Assembly: GCA_950054485.1 (NCBI GenBank)
Contig: CATLPD010000001.1
Coordinates: forward strand, 186,001-250,000
Length of the DNA: 64,000 bases
Source of the DNA: an uncultured Alphaproteobacteria bacterium
Lineage (GTDB): Bacteria > Pseudomonadota > Alphaproteobacteria > Micavibrionales > CSBR16-224
Reading direction: 5' to 3'
Part shown: piece by piece, positions 41,771-50,827 of the stretch
Numbering within the stretch: position 1 is the stretch's first letter
Layout of the letters: each line of letters begins with the position of its first letter
The notes under the pieces: generated by a model
The model's input: the letters and a program-made list of their open reading frames with translations, nothing else
Told to the model about the DNA's origin: nothing
Database searches by the model: none
Made by a program: the position numbers and the translations under genes

Positions 41771-44352
41771 GGGAACTTGCAACAGCCGTTAAACTCACAC
41801 GCCGCGAGCTAAGATCAGGCTTGCGCGGATTTTGGGTGTTTCTTTTATGCCTGATATTAGGTGTGGGCGCGATTGCGGCTGTGCAGTCCCTATCAAAGGG
41901 TTTAATGAATGCGCTGGAGCAAAACGGCAAATATATTCTGGGCGGTGATATTGCCCTTCGCACTATTTATCAACCCGCATCAGATGAACAAATTAAATTT
42001 TTGCGCCAAAAAATCGGCCCGACAACTGTGATTGCTGAAACACGGGCCATGGCCCGCACGGCAGATGAATCCCGTGCCACACTGGTGGAGCTAAAAGCTG
42101 TTGATGTCTTCTATCCGCATTACGGCACTTTTGATTTTTGGGATAAAAACGGCACCTTGCAAAAACTGTCGATGAATACATCTGCAGGACTGCTACCTGA
42201 TACCCTACCGAATGGTGATTATGGCGATAACTGGGGTGCCTATATTGAACCCGAGCTGACCGAAAGCATAGGCGTCACATTGGGCGATTCCATTTTTATC
42301 GGTAATCAAAAATTCGAAATTCGCGGCATCATCGAAAACGAGCCCGATCGTCTGGGCAGCGAGCGTTTTACCTATGCCCCGCGTGTCATGGTTAGCCGCT
42401 CTGCTTTTTCACGTACGGGTTTGCTGCAACAGGGCAGCCAGATTTATTACGATCATAAGGTCATCTTGTTCGGCAAAAAACAATACGAAGAATTGGGAGC
42501 GGTTCAAAAACGCATCAGTGACGCGTTTCCCGATGCCAAATGGAAGGGGCGAAATTATTTTAACGCATCCCCCCGTATCGAGCGTTTTATCATCAAGCTG
42601 ACACAGTTTTTAACCCTCGTCGGTTTAACATCTCTGCTGGTGGGCGGGATCGGCATCAGCAATGCGGTGCGCAGTTATCTGGAACAAAATTACGCGAATA
42701 TCGCGACATTCAAATGTCTGGGTGCATCAAAACGGCTGGTCTTTAAAATCTATTTCTGGCGCATCATGTTTTTCGGGCTTGTCGGCTCTGCCATCGGCTG
42801 TTTGATCGGCGCCGTTGTTCCTTATGCTTTATTACCCATTTTGGCCGAACAATTATCGCTGACCGAAACATCGGTTTCAATTTACTGGCCTGAATTGGCG
42901 CTGTCATTGATCTTCGGATTACTGACTGTTGCCCTGTTCAGCCTGTACCCGCTGGGGCGCGCCTGCGAAGTCCGCGCCGCAGACCTGTTCCGCAGCCTGA
43001 TTACATTGACACGTACACGTCCGCAAAAAAACATTCTGATCGGCATTGCAATTGTCGCGCAAATGTTGGCGCTTTTGATTATTTTGTCCGGCAGTGACCA
43101 GCGCCTTTCCGTCGGGTTTATTGCCGGCACGATTATCATCATGACGGTTTTTTTCCTGATTGCATGGCTGATCAAACAGGTGATGAAATTATTCCGCAAG
43201 GTCAAGAACCCATCCGTCCGTTTTGCGATTTCGAACCTTTACCGTCCGGGTAACAATACAAATGCACTGGTTTTATCTTTGGGGCTGGGGCTGACTGTTT
43301 TTGCGGCCATCGGTTTGATTGAATATAACTTCTCGCAAAAACTGCGGGATAATATCAGTGACAAGACACCGTCCTTTTTCTTTCTGGATATTCAGCCCAG
43401 CCAGATCAACGCCTTTGAATATGCGATCAATTCGATCGATAGCGCCGAAAACCTAAGACTGACCCCGCAGTTGCGCGGGCGTATCGTACGCGTCAATGGC
43501 ATTGATGCGCAAACAGCATTGGTCAACGAAGAAGAAAGTTGGGTTTTACGTGGTGATCGCGGTTTCACATGGACAACCGACCTGCCCGATAACAGCGTGA
43601 TCACCAGTGGCGAATGGTGGCCCGCCGATTATAACGGCCCGCCGATTGTCTCGATTTCACAGGATGTTGCAACCGCCTTTGAAATCGGTGTGGGGGATGA
43701 ACTGACAATCAATATTCTCGGCTTTGATATTACCGCCAAGGTCGCAAACGTGCGCGAAGTGAACTGGGGCGCGTTCTCTATGAATTTTGCCGTAACCTTT
43801 GCCCCGGGTGCTTTGGAAAACGCGCCTGCGACATGGCTTGCGACTGTTATGCTTGATAAAGATGACGAGATGGAGGCCCAGACCCTGATCGCCAAAAGCT
43901 TTCCGAACATCAGCGCCATCCGCGTGCGCGATGCTTTGAATCTGGCGGCGAAGATTCTGACATCTGTCGCCGTTGCTGTGCGCTATGCCGCCGCCCTGAC
44001 ATTAATTGCGGGGATGCTGGTTCTGGCAGGTGCGCTGGCCGCCGGGCAAAAGCGCCGCCTTTATGATGCTGTCATATTCAAAGTCATGGGCGTGCGTCGC
44101 AAACAGATCATGGGCATTTATATCACCGAATATATTATTCTGGGTCTGATTGCTGCCTTTGCCGCTGCCATTCTAGGCACAGGGGCCGCCTATGCGATAC
44201 AAACAGGAATCATGGATCTGGATTGGAATTTCAGCCTGCTGGCCTTGTCATACGTGATTGCGATTGCATTGGTCGTGTCGGTGCTGTTTGGATTGGCCGC
44301 CGTATGGCGGATTTTGCAGGTTAAACCTGCCCCTTATTTACGCAACGAATAA
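41767..44352 (+). CDS. FtsX-family ABC permease, YbbP-like
   Basis: The 861-residue permease has an N-terminal helix and large periplasmic domain, three helices around residues 285-400 with the FtsX-type FKCLGASKRLVFKIYFWRIM segment, a central part of further helices, a second periplasmic domain, and three C-terminal helices with a matching FKVMGVRRKQIMGIYITEY segment. This duplicated, about ten-helix layout is that of YbbP. The ATPase-permease pair is thought to act mechanically at the envelope, and the tesA-ybbA-ybbP neighbourhood hints at lipid or hydrophobic substrates. Confidence 0.9.
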   Translation: MRELATAVKLTRRELRSGLRGFWVFLLCLILGVGAIAAVQSLSKGLMNALEQNGKYILGGDIALRTIYQPASDEQIKFLRQKIGPTTVIAETRAMARTADESRATLVELKAVDVFYPHYGTFDFWDKNGTLQKLSMNTSAGLLPDTLPNGDYGDNWGAYIEPELTESIGVTLGDSIFIGNQKFEIRGIIENEPDRLGSERFTYAPRVMVSRSAFSRTGLLQQGSQIYYDHKVILFGKKQYEELGAVQKRISDAFPDAKWKGRNYFNASPRIERFIIKLTQFLTLVGLTSLLVGGIGISNAVRSYLEQNYANIATFKCLGASKRLVFKIYFWRIMFFGLVGSAIGCLIGAVVPYALLPILAEQLSLTETSVSIYWPELALSLIFGLLTVALFSLYPLGRACEVRAADLFRSLITLTRTRPQKNILIGIAIVAQMLALLIILSGSDQRLSVGFIAGTIIIMTVFFLIAWLIKQVMKLFRKVKNPSVRFAISNLYRPGNNTNALVLSLGLGLTVFAAIGLIEYNFSQKLRDNISDKTPSFFFLDIQPSQINAFEYAINSIDSAENLRLTPQLRGRIVRVNGIDAQTALVNEEESWVLRGDRGFTWTTDLPDNSVITSGEWWPADYNGPPIVSISQDVATAFEIGVGDELTINILGFDITAKVANVREVNWGAFSMNFAVTFAPGALENAPATWLATVMLDKDDEMEAQTLIAKSFPNISAIRVRDALNLAAKILTSVAVAVRYAAALTLIAGMLVLAGALAAGQKRRLYDAVIFKVMGVRRKQIMGIYITEYIILGLIAAFAAAILGTGAAYAIQTGIMDLDWNFSLLALSYVIAIALVVSVLFGLAAVWRILQVKPAPYLRNE

Positions 44353-44429
44353 TCGCCGAAACCCCTTTAAATCGGTATAATCCGGTGCTATATTACTTTC
44401 ATAACGTTTTTCACAAAGGAGAAATGCAA

Positions 44430-45152
44430 ATGGATTACAACAGAAACACGCAAACCCAGACAGCTACACAGTCGGGTGTTCGCGAATTTGACGCCGGTTT
44501 GCAGGCGCACATGCAAAAAGTATACAAGGTCATGTCTTACGGCCTAGTCGTAACAGCGCTAGTCGGTCTTGGGATTGCCAGCTCGCAGGCTGCAATTGAC
44601 CTGATTTTCAACACGCCGTTGCAATGGGTGATCCTGTTTGCTCCGCTGGCGATCATTTGGTTCGGATTTACACCACAACGTGCCCACCGCATGTCGACCG
44701 GTAAGTTACGTGGCGTCTTTTATCTGCTATCGGCCCTATATGGCGCTACATTCTCGATTTTGTTCGTGATGTTTACAGGTGAAAGCCTGATGCGCGTCTT
44801 TTTCATCACCGCCGGTACATTCGCCGCGATGAGCATTTGGGGTTACACCACCAAAAAAGACCTGACATCTATGGGATCGTTTCTGATTATGGGTCTGATC
44901 GGTATCATTATTGCCAGCATCGTCAATATTTTCATCGCCAGCAGCATGGTAAGCTTTATTGTATCTATTCTGGGTGTTGGTATTTTCACATTGATGACAG
45001 CTTTTGATACACAACGCATTAAAGAAACATATGCATACAGCCACGGCACCGAAGCCAACGACAAAATGGCGACATTAGGCGCCCTGTCGCTGTATCTGAA
45101 CTTTGTCCTGCTGTTCCAGAATCTGGTACATCTGATGGGCGACCAAAGATAA
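44430..45152 (+). CDS. Bax inhibitor-1/YccA-family membrane protein
   Basis: A 240-residue protein with a polar Thr/Gln-rich start and seven hydrophobic helices. The family hallmark occurs in the last part: GIFTLMTAFDTQRIKETY, with the Asp of the pH-sensing pair, then LYLNFVLLFQNLVHLMG. TMBIM-family proteins leak Ca2+ or H+ and bind FtsH in E. coli (YccA). Two ATGs compete; AAAGGAG lies eight bases before 44430 and only two before 44424, so 44430 is chosen. A strong terminator follows. Confidence 0.93.
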   Translation: MDYNRNTQTQTATQSGVREFDAGLQAHMQKVYKVMSYGLVVTALVGLGIASSQAAIDLIFNTPLQWVILFAPLAIIWFGFTPQRAHRMSTGKLRGVFYLLSALYGATFSILFVMFTGESLMRVFFITAGTFAAMSIWGYTTKKDLTSMGSFLIMGLIGIIIASIVNIFIASSMVSFIVSILGVGIFTLMTAFDTQRIKETYAYSHGTEANDKMATLGALSLYLNFVLLFQNLVHLMGDQR

Positions 45153-45173
45153 GCAAAATATTATACCAATTCA

Positions 45174-45205
45174 AAACCCCGCCGATTGTGCGGGGTTTCT
45201 TTTTG
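45174..45205 (+). terminator. Rho-independent terminator after the Bax-inhibitor-1 gene
   Basis: AAACCCCGC (45174-45182) pairs perfectly with GCGGGGTTT (45190-45198) across a seven-base loop and is followed by CTTTTTGC. Confidence 0.87.
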
Positions 45206-45206
45206 C

Positions 45207-45235
45207 TTGAAAGACGGAAGCGATTCCAGTATATC
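45207..45235 (+). promoter_or_regulatory. Sigma-70 promoter of tRNA-Ala
   Basis: TTGAAA (45207-45212), 17 bases, then TATATC (45230-45235). The start near 45242 gives a leader of about 57 bases to be trimmed before the tRNA 5' end at 45299. Confidence 0.68.
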
Positions 45236-45298
45236 TTGTGGAAACCCAACTATAAATCCCGAGCGCACAGCGCGACGATGCATTTATAGAATTTATAC

Positions 45299-45374
<76 letters not shown>

Positions 45375-45394
45375 TTACATTTCCAAATCAGATT

Positions 45395-45478
45395 TTATAC
45401 AAACTGCACCAGCGCCGCCATAACGACGGCGAACAAGGCAACTGATAACAATCCCTTAAATTCTCTCGGTAAAAACAT
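45395..45478 (-). CDS. Candidate 27-residue single-span membrane peptide
   Basis: A short frame encodes MFLPREFKG followed by one hydrophobic helix (LLSVALFAVVMAALVQFV) and a stop. The ATG at 45478 has GGGGAGAAGG upstream with GGAG eight bases from the start, a much better ribosome site than many annotated genes here. Basic residues before the helix predict an N-in topology. Size and shape recall small transporter or oxidase subunits such as KdpF or CydX, but no sequence match is claimed. It lies just after the tRNA on the opposite strand. Confidence 0.5.
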   Translation of the reverse strand: MFLPREFKGLLSVALFAVVMAALVQFV

Positions 45479-45552
45479 TACACCTTCTCCCCATAGTATC
45501 AGTATAGCTGAAGAAGGTTAAATAACGTTTAAACGCTTATTATCGTATAAAT

Positions 45553-45918
45553 TTATGGGCAGGTGATATTCCGTGTCGGAAGATATTCCTCACCTAAAAT
45601 GGTACCGCCAACACTGCCACCAATTGTTGCAGCCGTTTTACCATTACCTTTACCGAATTGGCTGCCGACAACACCGCCGGCAACACCACCGATAACTTTA
45701 CCGGCGATGTTATCATCGTCACAAGTCGCAACACGTTGTGTCGGGGCTGGTGCTTTCGCAGCAGTGGTCGTGGTTGTTTTCACAGTCGTGACCTGTGTGG
45801 TTTCAGCCTGTGCGGCATCTGCCTTTTTTCCCTGTGTAACGTACGCACCTGCGGCTGCGGATACGGCAACAATCGCAACAGTCGCGGCAACAACAATCAA
45901 TGCTTTTCCTTTATGCAT
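45553..45918 (-). CDS. Glycine-zipper envelope protein
   Basis: A 121-residue protein with an N-terminal signal or anchor helix (ALIVVAATVAIVAVSAAAGA), a Thr/Ala-rich linker (TTQVTTVKTTTTTAAKAPAP) and a C-terminal glycine-zipper segment, GKVIGGVAGGVVGSQFGKG then TAATIGGSVGGTILG. Glycine-zipper 2TM domains occur in outer-membrane or periplasmic proteins such as SlyB and Rickettsia 17-kDa antigen. No lipobox is present. The ATG has AGGAG eight bases upstream. Confidence 0.82.
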   Translation of the reverse strand: MHKGKALIVVAATVAIVAVSAAAGAYVTQGKKADAAQAETTQVTTVKTTTTTAAKAPAPTQRVATCDDDNIAGKVIGGVAGGVVGSQFGKGNGKTAATIGGSVGGTILGEEYLPTRNITCP

Positions 45919-46005
45919 TTTAATCTCCTAAAAAAATTGCACACAGGAAACATACTTTTATGATTTAACTCGGGTTCCCTGAAAACGACGATAAGACGGT
46001 TTTTT

Positions 46006-46593
46006 TTAAAGTCTGGAAACCAGCTGTTGCTGCACATCGGCAAAAGCATTCAGAAAAGCCACATGAATGGCAGCCGTTGTATTATCAATAGCCTGATGGC
46101 CAGCGCGCAAGGTAAAGCTTTTAACCGTTGCATCTGTTTTTACATCCACGACATCGAAATCGATTTCAATGCGCACTTCAGGCGGGCGTTCCATATAAGC
46201 CGGATAGACGGCTTCGAAATGACGAATGTGTGACTTTAAAAGATGTCCATCGCCAAGGCCGGCGTCATCACTGCGTACAAACGCATATGTACCAGACAGG
46301 GCCAATGTTTCAGTCAATGTGGTTTGCACGATGACCGGTAAGAAATCGGTCCAACGGGTTGCGGCGTAATAATCAAGGGTGCCGTTCGGACGCATTAAAG
46401 CAACGCGGCTTGTATCAACCTCGCCGGCTGATGTCGGATAATCAATTACAAGGCGCCCCGTATTTGCGCCCGCGTTTTTGTCAACTTTAACGGGGCGCAG
46501 CGCCAGCATATTACCTTCGCCGCGATCAACAGGATTAATCGAACAGGCCGTTATCAGCAAACAACAAAAAAAGGCGATCAAAACTCTCATCAT
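46006..46593 (-). CDS. ABC-type transport auxiliary lipoprotein (PqiC-like)
   Basis: The 195-residue product has a signal peptide with lipobox (LLITACS) and a mature domain of the ABC_trans_aux type: LVIDYPTSAGEVDTSRVALM, YYAATRWTDFLPVIVQTTLT and FDVVDVKTDATVKSFTLRA. Such lipoproteins dock MCE/Mla-type lipid transporters to the outer membrane. The ATG overlaps the mlaD stop (TAATG), placing it as the last gene of mlaF-mlaD-aux. Confidence 0.88.
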   Translation of the reverse strand: MMRVLIAFFCCLLITACSINPVDRGEGNMLALRPVKVDKNAGANTGRLVIDYPTSAGEVDTSRVALMRPNGTLDYYAATRWTDFLPVIVQTTLTETLALSGTYAFVRSDDAGLGDGHLLKSHIRHFEAVYPAYMERPPEVRIEIDFDVVDVKTDATVKSFTLRAGHQAIDNTTAAIHVAFLNAFADVQQQLVSRL

Positions 46594-47381
46594 TAGTCTC
46601 TCAGCTCGTAGCCTTTATGTTTTGAACCACGGATAATCTTTGATGGGTCTTCGCGCAAGGTTTTAGCAAGCAATTTATATTCGCGCAAAGTCGTTTTAAC
46701 CTCGATCATCGCAGCATCGGTGTTGCGGATCAGGCTTTCAACGGCCTCCTGATTATTTTCATCGAAAAACTTTTCAATATTATCCATCAAGTTGGCAAAA
46801 CTGCGCTGATTATCATGGCCGATAATTTCATCAACACTGTGTAGGATAGATTGCAAAGATTCCAGATTCTCATCATCCAGCATTTTTTTAACCTGTGTTG
46901 AAACATCTGAAATTTTGGCCAGTACTTCGGGCGCACTGGACAGGGCCGCATATAAATCGGACTGATCCGATTGGATGATCGGATAACGCTGACCCTTTTG
47001 TATTTCAAGGAAAACCGGCGGGCGTTCGGGTTGTTTGTTTTCCAGGAAGACATAGCTACCCCCCGTAATCCCCTGAAAACGTATGGAGGCGACGGTGTCT
47101 TCACGAACAGGCGCGTTATCTTCAATATCGACCAGAACTTCGATCATATCATCCTGATAGGAATGAAAACCGATGCTGTGGACATGACCGACTTCGATAC
47201 CTTTCAGGGTCACTTGTGCGCCCTCAGTCAAACCTGACACCGCCCCTTCAAAATAGATCGCATAGCGTTTGAATTTCTGTTCCGGTTCATCAAAAATAAA
47301 AGTCATCATAAATAAAACAGCCAAAACCGTTGCCGCCAAGAAAAAGGCACCGACCCGCATATAATATTTATCTGTTTCCAT
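46593..47381 (-). CDS. mlaD: MlaD-family MCE protein
   Basis: A 262-residue protein with one N-terminal membrane helix (RVGAFFLAATVLAVLFMMTF), then an MCE domain (YAIYFEGAVSGLTEGAQVTL, KGIEVGHVHSIGF, IRFQGITGGSYVFLEN) and a helical tail. MlaD forms a hexameric periplasmic ring that carries phospholipid between the inner-membrane permease and outer-membrane acceptors. The gene follows mlaF and is coupled to the auxiliary lipoprotein. Confidence 0.92.
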   Translation of the reverse strand: METDKYYMRVGAFFLAATVLAVLFMMTFIFDEPEQKFKRYAIYFEGAVSGLTEGAQVTLKGIEVGHVHSIGFHSYQDDMIEVLVDIEDNAPVREDTVASIRFQGITGGSYVFLENKQPERPPVFLEIQKGQRYPIIQSDQSDLYAALSSAPEVLAKISDVSTQVKKMLDDENLESLQSILHSVDEIIGHDNQRSFANLMDNIEKFFDENNQEAVESLIRNTDAAMIEVKTTLREYKLLAKTLREDPSKIIRGSKHKGYELRD

Positions 47382-47402
47382 TTTATCCCTGTCTGTCTGC
47401 TA

Positions 47403-48167
47403 TCAGGCAATTGCCCCTTTTGCACGTTGCCCATGGAAGTAATCCTGCATCCATGGATGCGGATCTTTTAGATGTTCTTTCAGTGTAGCAACTTTAATCT
47501 TTTTGTCGAGCAGTACGGCCACCTTATCCGACAGACGCGCCAGACTGTCCAGATCATGCGTAATCATGAAAACAGATATATTTAAAGCGCGCACAAGTTC
47601 AAGAATAAGATTGTCGAACTTTTCGGCTGAAATCGGATCGAGGCCTGATGTCGGCTCGTCCAGAAACAGGATTTTCGGGTCAAGCGCCAATGACCGTGCC
47701 AAAGCTGCGCGCTTAACCATACCGCCGGATAGCTCAGACGGGTATTTCATCGCGGCCTCGTCCCCAAGGCCAACCATTTTCAACTTCATCATGGCAATAT
47801 CACGAATAAGATCGCGCGGCAGGTCCGTATGTTCCTTAAGCTGGAATTCAATATTTTCCAAGACAGTCTGGTTCGAAAACAAAGCGCCGCTTTGAAATAA
47901 AACGCCCCACAATTTTTGCGCATCCAGAAAATCCATCGGCTCGCATTCATGAATATCCGTGCCCAAAACATTGACCGTTCCCGATGTCGGTTTATGCAGA
48001 CCGATCAAGGTGCGGAGCAAAACCGATTTACCTGTGCCAGATCCGCCGACAACACCGATAATTTCACTTTCATGAATTTCAAAGTTCAATTTGTCATGCA
48101 CATTATGATCACCAAAACGGTTGGTGATGTTTCTGGCCTTAATCAAAATGTCTTTCTTTTTTGTCAT
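47403..48167 (-). CDS. mlaF: Mla/MKL-type ABC transporter ATPase
   Basis: A 254-residue ATPase with Walker A GGSGTGKSV, Q-loop LFQSGALFSNQT typical of MlaF/MKL proteins, signature LSGGMVKRAALARSLA and Walker B ILFLDEPTSGLDP, then MITHD. It energises lipid transport through MlaE. In most genomes it is adjacent to mlaE; here mlaE lies upstream on the same strand, but a gene on the opposite strand separates them. mlaF must therefore have its own promoter; a TAGAAT box occurs just upstream. Confidence 0.93.
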   Translation of the reverse strand: MTKKKDILIKARNITNRFGDHNVHDKLNFEIHESEIIGVVGGSGTGKSVLLRTLIGLHKPTSGTVNVLGTDIHECEPMDFLDAQKLWGVLFQSGALFSNQTVLENIEFQLKEHTDLPRDLIRDIAMMKLKMVGLGDEAAMKYPSELSGGMVKRAALARSLALDPKILFLDEPTSGLDPISAEKFDNLILELVRALNISVFMITHDLDSLARLSDKVAVLLDKKIKVATLKEHLKDPHPWMQDYFHGQRAKGAIA

Positions 48168-48216
48168 CGCGCTTGATTCTAACGCAGAAAAAATGTGAAG
48201 GACAGCGTCATTTTAA

Positions 48217-48244
48217 TTGACATATTTGCGTGCCGCGTTATGGT
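48217..48244 (+). promoter_or_regulatory. Promoter of the gene inserted in the mla locus
   Basis: TTGACA (48217-48222), 16 bases, then TATGGT (48239-48244). The start near 48251 gives a leader of about 25 bases before the ATG at 48276. Confidence 0.55.
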
Positions 48245-48275
48245 TAGCATCGTAATTTCTGAAATGGAGAAATAA

Positions 48276-48728
48276 ATGCATTGGAGCCATAAAAATCTGG
48301 ATCAGGCCAAACAGGCACTATTGCGTGATACATTGGGCCCATCTCAGGAAGAAATAGACAATATTATTGACCGTGTGACTCAGGTACATCAGGCGCTGCG
48401 TACAGCCTTTATAGAAACAAAAGGCGGTGCTCCTTATCACGTGCGGGTCTATAAAACCCCACAAACATACCGTATTCATTTGACGATTGAAGATGGCGGA
48501 CGCGAGCGCGCGATCAAACGTTTTTCGGTCAATTACGAAAACGGTATATTCGAATATGACAGCGGACGTAAAACAACACGTGATGTCACTGAAGTCATGC
48601 GCTTTATCGGCGAGCGTGCCCGCCGTGATTATACACCTGCATTCTTTGAAAAATTTGTTGCCGCACTGAAAGATACATCATCAGTTCCGGCACCTAAAAA
48701 GGGCACAGCGGCAAAACCGTCACGCTAA
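48276..48728 (+). CDS. Hypothetical protein located inside the mla locus on the opposite strand
   Basis: A 150-residue soluble protein with no recognised family. An N-terminal helix pair (LDQAKQALLRDTLGPSQEEI) is followed by a strand-rich middle (YHVRVYKTPQTYRIHLTIED) and helices, then a Lys/Ala/Pro tail. It has its own promoter and a GGAGAA ribosome site. It separates mlaE from mlaF and its last four bases overlap the mlaE 3' end, so the two converge. Confidence 0.62.
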   Translation: MHWSHKNLDQAKQALLRDTLGPSQEEIDNIIDRVTQVHQALRTAFIETKGGAPYHVRVYKTPQTYRIHLTIEDGGRERAIKRFSVNYENGIFEYDSGRKTTRDVTEVMRFIGERARRDYTPAFFEKFVAALKDTSSVPAPKKGTAAKPSR

Positions 48729-49843
48729 ATATCAAGGTTTGTAAAGATAATCGAGAATACGGAATCCATCAGAATGACCATAAAAATCGATTGTACAACT
48801 GCATGCGTTGTATGTTTACCGACGTCTTCGGCGGAATGACGCACCTGCATGCCCTGCATGCACCCGACGGCACCAATGATCAGCGCGAAAACAGGTGCCT
48901 TGATCATACCCGTCCAAAAATGTGCGGGCGTAATAACACTGCCCAGACGGTTCATGAATTGACTGAGCGTAATATCCAGCGCGATATCGCAATAAATATA
49001 TAATCCGATAAAGGCGACGATATTGGCCAGAAACGTCAGAACTGGCAGCGCGATTAGAATCCCTGCCAGCCGAGGCAAAATAAGAGCATTAAACGGCGAT
49101 ACCCCCATTGTTTGCAGGGCATCGATTTCTTCGTTCAACTTCATTGTTCCAAGCTGTGCGGCAAAAGCACTTCCCGTTCGACCCGCTACCATAATGGCTG
49201 TCAGTAAAACGCCCATTTCACGCAAGACCGAAATCGCGACCAGGTCAATCGTATATATGGTTGCGCCAAAGTTTTGCAACTGGGTCGCACCCTGATAGCC
49301 CATAACAAGAGATATCGCAAAAGCCATCAGAAAAATGACTGGCAAGGCGCGAATTCCAATTTCATTGATATGATAGACGATACTGCGGGGACGAAAACGC
49401 TGACGGCCGGCCCCGATCTGGATCAGGTTATAAATAAATTGCCCGAAAATCGATAATATGTATGAACCCAATTGCCAAAAGGATTCTGCCTTACGGCCGT
49501 ACATCATCAATAAAGTGCGCCAAGTCAATTCAGGTTGCTGATGCGATGGGGGCTTGCATGAATATTGCCCGACCAAATCAAACATCTCGCGGTGATTTTT
49601 TGAAAACCCCTTTAATTCGACATGAAGGGCGTCATCTTTTTCAAGCTTTTGCAGATAGGCCGCAGCGGAAGTATCCAGACCCTCGACATTTTTTCCATCG
49701 AAAACCGTTTTTTTCCAGTTTTGAAAATTTTCGCGCGATACGTCCTTATAGATCTCCGACAGGTTTTCGACCGTCCAATCGCCTTTTAACAGCAGGTGCT
49801 TTTCTTTTCTGCGCTTCAGGCGTTTGACGGTGTAAAACTGCAC
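48725..49843 (-). CDS. mlaE: MlaE-family permease with fused N-terminal STAS domain
   Basis: The 372-residue protein joins two parts. Residues 1-100 form a STAS/MlaB-like domain (KGDWTVENLSEIYK, VFDGKNVEGLDTSAAAYLQK). The rest is an MlaE permease with five or six helices, including VGRTGSAF in the form MVAGRTGSAFAAQLGTMKLN then EEIDALQTMGVSP, the conserved coupling region. In E. coli the MlaB part is separate, so the fusion explains the absence of mlaB. The GTG start directly follows the FNT stop, with AGGTGA upstream, so the two genes are coupled. Confidence 0.93.
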   Translation of the reverse strand: MQFYTVKRLKRRKEKHLLLKGDWTVENLSEIYKDVSRENFQNWKKTVFDGKNVEGLDTSAAAYLQKLEKDDALHVELKGFSKNHREMFDLVGQYSCKPPSHQQPELTWRTLLMMYGRKAESFWQLGSYILSIFGQFIYNLIQIGAGRQRFRPRSIVYHINEIGIRALPVIFLMAFAISLVMGYQGATQLQNFGATIYTIDLVAISVLREMGVLLTAIMVAGRTGSAFAAQLGTMKLNEEIDALQTMGVSPFNALILPRLAGILIALPVLTFLANIVAFIGLYIYCDIALDITLSQFMNRLGSVITPAHFWTGMIKAPVFALIIGAVGCMQGMQVRHSAEDVGKHTTHAVVQSIFMVILMDSVFSIIFTNLDI

Positions 49844-50761
49844 TTAGTCACCTACGACAATTTCCTGCGTTTTGCGGATATGTCCGTAATTCAAAATAGC
49901 CACAAAGAAACTTCCGCCGACAAGGTTACCGATAATGGCAAAAAACAGTGTGTGCAAAATTTCAGGAATGGAAACAGCCTGATTGATCAGAAATGCTGTA
50001 AATAATTCTGCCGACCCGGCAATACAGTGGTGCAATCCGCCAATACCGATCAGGAAGGTTACAATGTAAATTCCCAGAATTTGCGCACTGGATGTCGACA
50101 TCGCCATAATGAGCCAGCTGCCCAAGGCCATCAACCAGCCCGCCAACATGGCACTGACAAAGATTTGTCCGCCGGTGAAATGTACCAAGTGCTGCGCAAC
50201 ATAGGTATAACCGCTTTCAGCCTGAATAATTGGTTCGCCCAAATACAAAAGGAACGAGCTGAGGCTTGTCCCGACGAGGTTACCAACCAGAACCAGAACC
50301 CATAAACGAACCAGTTTTTTAAGACTGCACATGCGTTCAAGATAGGGATAAACCGCCAGCGCCGTATGCTCGGTGAAAAGTTCAGTCCGCGACATGATAC
50401 AAACAATAAAGCCAAGCGGATAAACCAAACCCATTCCGAGACGTTTAAAGTTCGCCGATGCTGTTTCAGGCATCAGGGTTACGATAAAAGAAACCGACAT
50501 CGCCGCAAAACCCAAAATCAGGCCCGCAGAAATCGCAGACAGGATCAATGACCATCCCGGTCTGATAACCTGTTCGGCACCATCATCAATGGCCATTTGC
50601 AGAACGTCATCCGGGTGTTTAAAGGCTGCATCATTACGTTTGATGATAACGGATGCGTATTCGTGCTCTTCCTCCATACGCTGAATTGTGCGTTCGGATT
50701 GCGTACCGCGCTCCGCATGGACAGGATCACCGCTAGGGGATAAAACTTCTTTTTTTGACAT
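49844..50761 (-). CDS. Formate/nitrite transporter (FNT) family channel, YfdC-like
   Basis: A 305-residue membrane protein with a charged N-terminus of about 70 residues and six helices. FNT marks are the loop SRTELFTEHT, the repeated NLVGT and NLVGG motifs and the HHCIAGSAELF segment holding a channel His. The acidic extension and SRTELFTEH loop resemble YfdC rather than FocA or NirC. The transported anion is not known. mlaE follows with no spacer, so a physiological link between the two is possible. Confidence 0.88.
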   Translation of the reverse strand: MSKKEVLSPSGDPVHAERGTQSERTIQRMEEEHEYASVIIKRNDAAFKHPDDVLQMAIDDGAEQVIRPGWSLILSAISAGLILGFAAMSVSFIVTLMPETASANFKRLGMGLVYPLGFIVCIMSRTELFTEHTALAVYPYLERMCSLKKLVRLWVLVLVGNLVGTSLSSFLLYLGEPIIQAESGYTYVAQHLVHFTGGQIFVSAMLAGWLMALGSWLIMAMSTSSAQILGIYIVTFLIGIGGLHHCIAGSAELFTAFLINQAVSIPEILHTLFFAIIGNLVGGSFFVAILNYGHIRKTQEIVVGD

Positions 50762-50827
50762 GATCTACGCTCCGTTATTATAAAAGTTTTTTCTATTATA
50801 AGACTGTTTTCGCGAAAGGCACGGATT

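Noticed and set aside
45375-45552. Integrase attachment site at tRNA-Ala
   Set aside because: No repeat of the tRNA 3' end was seen elsewhere in the window and no integrase gene is present.
45563-45931. 122-codon frame antisense to the glycine-zipper gene
   Set aside because: The minus-strand frame has a signal helix, zipper motif and AGGAG site; the plus-strand frame is its low-complexity shadow.
50806-50816. Palindrome TTTCGCGAAA between ileS and the FNT gene
   Set aside because: Ten bases, lies at the end of a gene without a clear promoter; too short and common to support an operator call.
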